Part shown: positions 62,726-64,000 of the stretch, one piece after another
Numbering within the stretch: the stretch's first letter is position 1
How the letters are laid out: the number at the start of each line of letters is the position of its first letter
Assembly (NCBI GenBank): GCA_022778715.1
Contig: JALFRW010000021.1
Span: 1 to 64,000 of the forward strand
Length of the DNA: 64,000 nt
Source of the DNA: Ezakiella sp.
GTDB lineage: Bacteria; Bacillota; Clostridia; Tissierellales; Peptoniphilaceae
Direction: 5' to 3'
Notes under the pieces: model-generated
The model's database searches: none
Seen by the model: only the letters and a program-made list of their open reading frames with translations
Told to the model about the DNA's origin: nothing
Made by a program: the position numbers and the translations under genes

Positions 62726-64000
62726 ATGAAAAGTAAGAAAAAGGTAATATCATTCGTACTAACTGTTTTGATGGTATTATCCGCAGTGGTTCCTTTTGCC
62801 GGAGTTGTCAAAGCTGACGAAAACAAGGACGCATTTCTTCTTGAAATTTCAGGCCTAAGACAAGACATTAACAATGCTGTTTCCAGCGTTGCCGATATCG
62901 AACCTGCGGACGAAGAAGAAAAGGATATGCTTGACAAATATCATGAAGCTGCAAAAGATTTGAATCGTGAACTACAAATTAGCGAAGAAAGAGTTAACTC
63001 TGCTGTAGGCGGCGTGATGGACGGAGGTTCAATCTATGATTTAACAACAATCCCTGTTCGTATTCAACTCTTAATCAGAATTGGTCGTGCTATCAGATTT
63101 GCTACAACAGAACTTTCAAACAAAGTTGTGGCTGCACACACCAAAATTACAGAATACATCCTCACAGGTATTCTCTATTGTGTAAACCCATTTGCCAGCG
63201 AAGGACAAATCATGGAATATATTGACAGATTTGAACCCCTTCAAGAAGAACTCTTGAACTATCCTGATTTGAGCCCTAACGACATTGCAACAATTTACAA
63301 AAAAGGCGCTCTAAGCAGAGAATTAAGAGAAGGCAGACGCGTTCTCAACACAATTCCATCTATGATGCGCAAATTCAGAGGGCAAAAACTTCAACAAATT
63401 ATCCAACAAGGAACAGCACTATGGTGGAGACTCGACGTAACATGTGGAGAAATTGATGCACTCGTTGAAAAATTGCACGAAGCAATGGAAGAAATCACCG
63501 GTCCGTCAATCAGAGTTGAAAGAATTGAATTCATGGAAGGTGAAGGCGGATATATCGCTGTTGACAAGAGAACAAAACTTCGTCCAATGATTTTCCCGAA
63601 CGAAGTAAAAAATAAAGACGTTATCATTTACAGTTCCAATCCGTATGTCGCTAGAGTTAGCGGTACTGAAATAATTCCAGTTAAAACCGGCTTTGTAACT
63701 CTAACAGCAGTTGCAAAAGATAACGGCGTTAAAAAAACTTTTGACTTATATATCGTTGAACCGGGTGGATTTGTAAGCAATGTTCCTCCAATGCAACCAA
63801 CATCAGACAACACCAACTTTGATGGAGGAAACAATCCGGGAAGCAATAACCCACCAATACAAGATGACCGACATGAAGTAACCACAGTTGTTTTTGCAAA
63901 TGAAAAATTCACATTAACTGAAGGTGAAACACTTGATATGTCAGCTATGACTCTAGTATATCCACTAGAAGCTATTGATAAGACTTTAACATTTGGAACT
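62726..64000 (+). CDS. Secreted protein with Big2-like domain, 3' end outside window
   Basis: The frame is open from ATG 62726 (after AAGGAGG) to the last base, 425 codons without a stop. A signal peptide (about 1-30, VLSAVVPFAGVVKADE) leads to a helical domain (about 31-265) with no family I recognise. A Big2-like beta domain follows (IEFMEGEGGYIAVDKRTKLRP to FDLYIVEP, about 270-350), then an Asn/Gly/Pro linker and the start of another such domain. It lies 83 bp after the protease and may share its transcript; no strong terminator separates them. It may be a surface adhesin or structural protein. Confidence 0.85.
   Translation, partial: MKSKKKVISFVLTVLMVLSAVVPFAGVVKADENKDAFLLEISGLRQDINNAVSSVADIEPADEEEKDMLDKYHEAAKDLNRELQISEERVNSAVGGVMDGGSIYDLTTIPVRIQLLIRIGRAIRFATTELSNKVVAAHTKITEYILTGILYCVNPFASEGQIMEYIDRFEPLQEELLNYPDLSPNDIATIYKKGALSRELREGRRVLNTIPSMMRKFRGQKLQQIIQQGTALWWRLDVTCGEIDALVEKLHEAMEEITGPSIRVERIEFMEGEGGYIAVDKRTKLRPMIFPNEVKNKDVIIYSSNPYVARVSGTEIIPVKTGFVTLTAVAKDNGVKKTFDLYIVEPGGFVSNVPPMQPTSDNTNFDGGNNPGSNNPPIQDDRHEVTTVVFANEKFTLTEGETLDMSAMTLVYPLEAIDKTLTFGT

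Overview
The window is AT-rich, compact Gram-positive DNA. Chromosomal parA/parB with two parS sites, S-layer homology (SLH) proteins, strong AGGAGG-type ribosome sites, and U-tailed hairpin terminators point to a low-GC Firmicute. Fermentative anaerobes of the Tissierellia/Peptoniphilaceae type fit best, but this placement is inferred from gene content, not from an rRNA. No insertion sequence, CRISPR array or prophage structural gene was seen. The parS sites suggest that the 44-50 kb part lies near the replication origin.

Layout. 0-5.7 kb: a type I restriction-modification locus (hsdM cut by the window edge, hsdS, an out-of-frame third target-recognition segment, hsdR). 6.3-11.1 kb (minus): a two-component system with an ABC ATPase and a large FtsX-type permease, the architecture of antimicrobial-peptide sensing/resistance modules. 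11.7-12.5 kb: a small inverted-repeat element and an unknown 163-aa protein. 12.6-17.5 kb: an N-acetylglucosamine cassette, with PTS EIIBC and EIIA divergent from nagA-ptsI. 17.6-23.9 kb (minus): a 2110-aa subtilisin-like protease ending in SLH domains. 24.3-26.0 kb (minus): a sigma-70-like factor, an amidase and a YvrJ-family membrane peptide, preceded by DUF2922 and DUF1659 genes. 26.4-29.8 kb (minus): a probable S-layer protein. 30.1-33.9 kb (minus): an O-acyltransfer locus (MBOAT, DHHW protein, DUF4358 lipoprotein, SGNH hydrolase) ending at a tRNA-Pro gene. 34.1-34.3 kb: a structured RNA with its own promoter and terminator, possibly 6S RNA. 34.4-40 kb: LemA/TPM pair, M20 amidohydrolase, an orphan purC, a second tRNA-Pro and a lipoprotein hydrolase read from three tandem promoter copies. 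40.2-44.3 kb: a 1355-aa superfamily 1 helicase with a nuclease-like C-terminal domain. 44.3-49.8 kb: parS sites and a seven-gene operon parA-parB-phzF-like-fchA-like-aminotransferase V-DUF4446-apt. 50.7-56.2 kb (minus): an 1827-aa secreted protein joining a papain-like protease, Ig-like repeats, a rhodanese and two thioredoxin-like domains. 56.5-59.5 kb: ppx-ppk. 60.1-64 kb: a second secreted papain-like protease and a secreted Big2-type protein cut by the window end.

How it fits together. Much of the window builds or remodels the cell surface: S-layer protein, SLH-anchored subtilase, two papain-like proteases, O-acylation genes and amidase. Amino-sugar uptake and polyphosphate metabolism lie beside these. 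The most novel-looking items are the protease/rhodanese/double-thioredoxin fusion, the sigma-amidase-YvrJ-DUF1659-DUF2922 cluster, the helicase with an apparently decayed nuclease domain next to parS, and an hsdS reading frame broken exactly at an AG/G repeat.
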